From NCBI GenBank assembly GCA_002697475.1, contig NZVW01000156.1, positions 888 to 18,441 of the forward strand: a DNA stretch of 17,554 bases, written 5' to 3'. This document shows positions 15,368 through 17,554 of this stretch, piece by piece (positions within the stretch are counted from its first letter, which is position 1; each line of letters starts with the position of its first letter). This DNA comes from Aquimarina sp. (GTDB taxonomy: Bacteria > Bacteroidota > Bacteroidia > Flavobacteriales > Flavobacteriaceae). Below the pieces are notes generated by a model that had not been told where the DNA came from, did not search any database, and was given only the letters and a program-made list of their open reading frames with translations. The position numbers were made by a program, and so were the translations under genes.

Positions 15368-16148
15368 AATCAAAAATTTCGTTCAGTACTTTTGCTAATC
15401 TAATACCGCCTTTCTGTAATTGCTCCCTTACAACAGGAAAGTAATCATACATGTAACGATATCCTAATTTTTCACCAACTTCTGCTGACGCATAAACTTT
15501 TTTAGCTAATACCTGTGATTCATATATCCAATTCAGAAGCTCACCATTTCTTATAGTTTCCACTTCAGCTTTAGAAAGTTCTTCTGCATTTAAAGCTAAT
15601 TCTGAATAGCTCATCTTAAAATCTTCAATCATATTGCTATCCCAAACTCGATGTAAATTAGATCCATCATTAAACCATCTAACCTGGATATCATTTCCTC
15701 CTTTGTCCTCTCCTCTACCTACATGTAGCGGTTGATGGAGGTCTCCAATAAAATGCACTAACATCTTCAGGTAAAAACGTTTTTCCTCCTCAGATGAAAA
15801 TTCATTTTTTAAAACAGTCACACACTTATTAATTCCGCTAACTAAATCTCCAAACTCACTAGGTGTTTCCTCTCCGTATTTTTTATCAAACTCAAAATTG
15901 ACATAATGCCATGGACTATAACTTTTGTAGTCCCTATCACTTTTAATATCATCTGCAAAAGTAGAAACTAAGGCAAGTCCTTGCCCTTGAAGTAGTTTAT
16001 CAATCTGTTTTTTAGCTTTTTTTGTCAGATAGCCTTCAGCAATTTGCGCAGTAGCTCTATGACCTGTTTTTCCCCAATCATAGGCTAGTGCATCATTAAA
16101 AGACATATTAAAAACTAATAGACTTACTAGTATTGTACGAATATTCAT
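15366..16148 (-). CDS. Secreted S1/P1-type zinc nuclease
   Basis: A 260-residue exported nuclease with a signal peptide to about residue 22 (ending DALA). S1/P1 enzymes are trinuclear-zinc nucleases that cut single-stranded DNA or RNA and remove 3' phosphates. All nine ligands of the fungal enzymes have a counterpart: W25 and H30 in DWGKTGH, D66 in FADD, H81 in WHYVN, H132, D136 and H142 in VHFIGDLHQPLH, and H166 and D170 in NLHRVWD. Conserved GRGEDKGGND follows H142. The protein is complete and probably periplasmic or secreted, for nucleic-acid scavenging. In fungal P1 the Trp is the mature N-terminus; here the best cleavage leaves Tyr-Asp before it. It is convergent with the AraC gene and divergent from the hydrolase-fold gene, with a near-consensus promoter. 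Confidence 0.94.
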   Translation of the reverse strand: MNIRTILVSLLVFNMSFNDALAYDWGKTGHRATAQIAEGYLTKKAKKQIDKLLQGQGLALVSTFADDIKSDRDYKSYSPWHYVNFEFDKKYGEETPSEFGDLVSGINKCVTVLKNEFSSEEEKRFYLKMLVHFIGDLHQPLHVGRGEDKGGNDIQVRWFNDGSNLHRVWDSNMIEDFKMSYSELALNAEELSKAEVETIRNGELLNWIYESQVLAKKVYASAEVGEKLGYRYMYDYFPVVREQLQKGGIRLAKVLNEIFD

Positions 16149-16164
16149 TCTTTAAATTTTGCAG

Positions 16165-16200
16165 CAAAGATAAAAAAGGGTATGTTAGTGAAGCGTTAAA
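16165..16200 (-). promoter_or_regulatory. Putative promoter of the S1/P1 nuclease gene
   Basis: On the minus strand TATCTTTG (16172-16165) matches the Bacteroidota -7 consensus TAnnTTTG exactly. TTTAACG (16200-16194) lies 21 bases upstream, in about the -33 position, like the pair before the DoxX/AlkB operon. The expected leader is about 10-15 bases. Confidence 0.5.
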
Positions 16201-16337
16201 TTATCAATGTTAGCAATCTAATTATTATTTGTAGCGAATAATTGAATTTTAGGCATACTTTTAGTTTGTTTATTATAAAATACTATGGTTTAAATTTTAA
16301 CGTTACCTAGATGTCCCATATCTTAATAAATACATCC

Positions 16338-17282
16338 ATGAGAATTACAACATCGCTATTTATACTTTTGACCTTTTTCGTGAGTCAGGCTCAGGAAAAA
16401 GAATACAACTCAGCGATAGTAAAAATAAATAAGTTCATAAATGGTACTTTAATTACTCCATATGCTGAAGATGAACCTGTGCCTCTCATAGTTTTCATTA
16501 TGGATTCCGGTGCGGTGAATAGAGATGGTAATGACAGAATGTCAAAAAGCGACACCTTTAAAAAATTGGCTATTGAACTTGCCAAAAAAGGTATAGCATC
16601 ATTTAGTTATGATAAACGACTATTTACCATGGATCGTTTTGGGATCAAGGAAAATGAAATTTCCTTTGATCATTTTATCGACGATGCTACAGCTACTATA
16701 GACTACTTCAAAGAGAATTCAAAATACACAAACATTATTGTTGCTGGTCATGGCCAGGGTTCACTTATTGGTATGATCAGCGCTAAAGGAAGAGCTGATG
16801 CATTTATATCACTAGCAGGTAATGGGCAATCTATTGATTTCGTAATCTTAGATCAGCTTTCTAAGCAAGCACCGGGCTTAGATAAAAGTGCAGCAATTGC
16901 CTTTGCAGAATTAAGAAAATATGGAAAAGCGTCCAGTTTTGATCCTGCCCTGGGATCTATTTTCAGATATGATCTGCAACCTTTTATGAAATCCTGGATC
17001 AAATATAACCCTGCGGAAGAAATAAGTAACTTGGAAATGCCTATTTTGATTATCCATGGGGAAAAGGACATACAGGTAGAGTTATCAGAGGCAGAAATTC
17101 TTATTTCAAAAGCACCTAAAGCAAATCAAGCTATCATACCTAAGATGAATCATATCTTTAGAGAAATTGAAGGAGGCCGTATGGAAAATCACAAATCTTA
17201 TAATGAAGCCTGGAGAGAAATAATGCCTCAATTTATCGATACTATTGTTACATTTGTTGGAGAACTAAATTCCGATAATTAA
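16338..17282 (+). CDS. Secreted alpha/beta-hydrolase-fold protein lacking the nucleophile serine
   Basis: A 314-residue exported protein if started at ATG 16338, which begins a proper signal peptide (MRITTSLFILLTFFVSQAQ); the frame is open to an ATG at 16311, but that adds nine residues ahead of the basic start. The fold is recognisable: PLIVFIMDSGAVNRDGND in the place of the family's GSGPxDRDGN, ASFSYDKR, the nucleophile elbow at 137-141, IIHGEKDIQV with the acid D244, and MNHIF with H272. The elbow reads VAGHGQGSLIGM, so the serine of GxSxG is a glycine (G139, codon GGC at 16752-16754). Asp and His are retained. It may be a pseudo-enzyme or binding protein, or may use another residue such as the next Ser (S142). 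Its stop overlaps the HAD gene's start (TAATG), so the two are co-expressed. Related active proteins are esterase/peptidase-like hydrolases. Confidence 0.85.
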   Translation: MRITTSLFILLTFFVSQAQEKEYNSAIVKINKFINGTLITPYAEDEPVPLIVFIMDSGAVNRDGNDRMSKSDTFKKLAIELAKKGIASFSYDKRLFTMDRFGIKENEISFDHFIDDATATIDYFKENSKYTNIIVAGHGQGSLIGMISAKGRADAFISLAGNGQSIDFVILDQLSKQAPGLDKSAAIAFAELRKYGKASSFDPALGSIFRYDLQPFMKSWIKYNPAEEISNLEMPILIIHGEKDIQVELSEAEILISKAPKANQAIIPKMNHIFREIEGGRMENHKSYNEAWREIMPQFIDTIVTFVGELNSDN

Positions 17283-17554
17283 TGTCGTACGATATTGTTT
17301 TTTCTGATATTGATGGTACTCTACTCAATGCTGAAAGAGAGCTCTCTAATGATACGAAAGCTCAGATAAAACGCATAAAAGAAAACATTCCAGTAATCCT
17401 AATATCCTCAAGAATGCCAGCTGCCATGGTTCATCTTCAAAAAGAACTGGATATAGAAAATACTCCTCTGATTTGTTACAATGGTGGTTTAATATTAGTA
17501 GAGAACAAGACTGTACATTCGACATTTATTTCAATAGAAATACTTGAAAATATT
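17282..17554 (+). CDS. Cof-type HAD-family phosphatase, N-terminal part
   Basis: The first 91 codons of a gene cut by the right edge. It begins MSYDIVFSDIDGTLL, the HAD motif I with nucleophile D9 and general acid D11. Motif II is LISSRMP (S42 or S43), and CYNGGLI (about 70-76) marks the start of the cap region as in Cof/YbhA-type phosphatases. Such enzymes dephosphorylate sugar phosphates, nucleotides or cofactor precursors in the cytoplasm. Motifs III and IV and most of the cap lie outside the window, so substrate and completeness are unknown. The ATG overlaps the previous TAA by one base (TAATG), so translation is probably coupled to the hydrolase-fold gene. Confidence 0.9.
   Translation, partial: MSYDIVFSDIDGTLLNAERELSNDTKAQIKRIKENIPVILISSRMPAAMVHLQKELDIENTPLICYNGGLILVENKTVHSTFISIEILENI

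Noticed and set aside
1..17554. Search for a defence island, prophage, insertion sequence, CRISPR array or tRNA
   Set aside because: No transposase, integrase, Cas protein, spaced repeat array or tRNA-like cloverleaf was seen; every long frame has an ordinary assignment.

Overview
The window is a piece of a low-GC genome, most likely a member of the Bacteroidota and probably Flavobacteriaceae. The evidence is the AT-rich DNA, A-rich leaders with few classical Shine-Dalgarno sites, TAnnTTTG-type -7 promoter elements, and several family-typical proteins: a Bacteroidota-style HtpG ending in a GGGMFGMGNM-containing C-terminal region, a DUF6503-like lipoprotein, a TPR sensor kinase with a NarL-type partner, and an S9 peptidase carrying an extra N-terminal domain. 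I see no rRNA, tRNA, CRISPR array, insertion sequence, phage gene or integration scar. The region reads as ordinary chromosome made of short operons separated by clear terminators.

Layout from left to right. (1) The N-terminal end of a FabH-type ketoacyl-ACP synthase III on the minus strand (start at 303). (2) A two-component system on the minus strand: TPR/HisKA_3 histidine kinase, then a LuxR-type response regulator, overlapping by 8 bp and closed by a hairpin at 447-474. (3) A TetR-like regulator followed by an ABC1/UbiB atypical kinase on the minus strand. The two lie in the same reading frame, separated by tandem TAA stops, and the kinase starts at TTG. (4) The divergent chaperone gene htpG, with a sigma54-like -24/-12 element and TGTCAG repeats upstream. 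(5) A convergent secreted S9 peptidase sharing a bidirectional terminator with htpG. (6) Divergent from it, a secreted class C beta-lactamase-like serine hydrolase with two C-terminal repeats, then a DUF6503-like lipoprotein. (7) A compact three-gene unit: a small conserved protein, a DoxX-like membrane protein and an AlkB-like dioxygenase. (8) An AraC-type regulator, convergent with a secreted S1/P1 nuclease. One 41-bp palindrome covers araC's stop codon and two of the three bases of the nuclease's. (9) Divergent from the nuclease, a secreted alpha/beta hydrolase-fold protein whose nucleophile elbow reads GHGQG, so the usual serine is a glycine, overlapping by one base a Cof-type HAD phosphatase cut by the window end.

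Together these look like independent housekeeping, stress and envelope functions: fatty acid initiation, signalling, protein folding, secreted peptide and nucleic-acid breakdown, and alkylation repair. I found no convincing new multi-gene defence or biosynthetic system. The items most worth a second look are the nucleophile-less hydrolase, the two-gene 41-bp palindrome, the in-frame TetR/ABC1 junction with its TTG start, the htpG upstream region and the AlkB operon.
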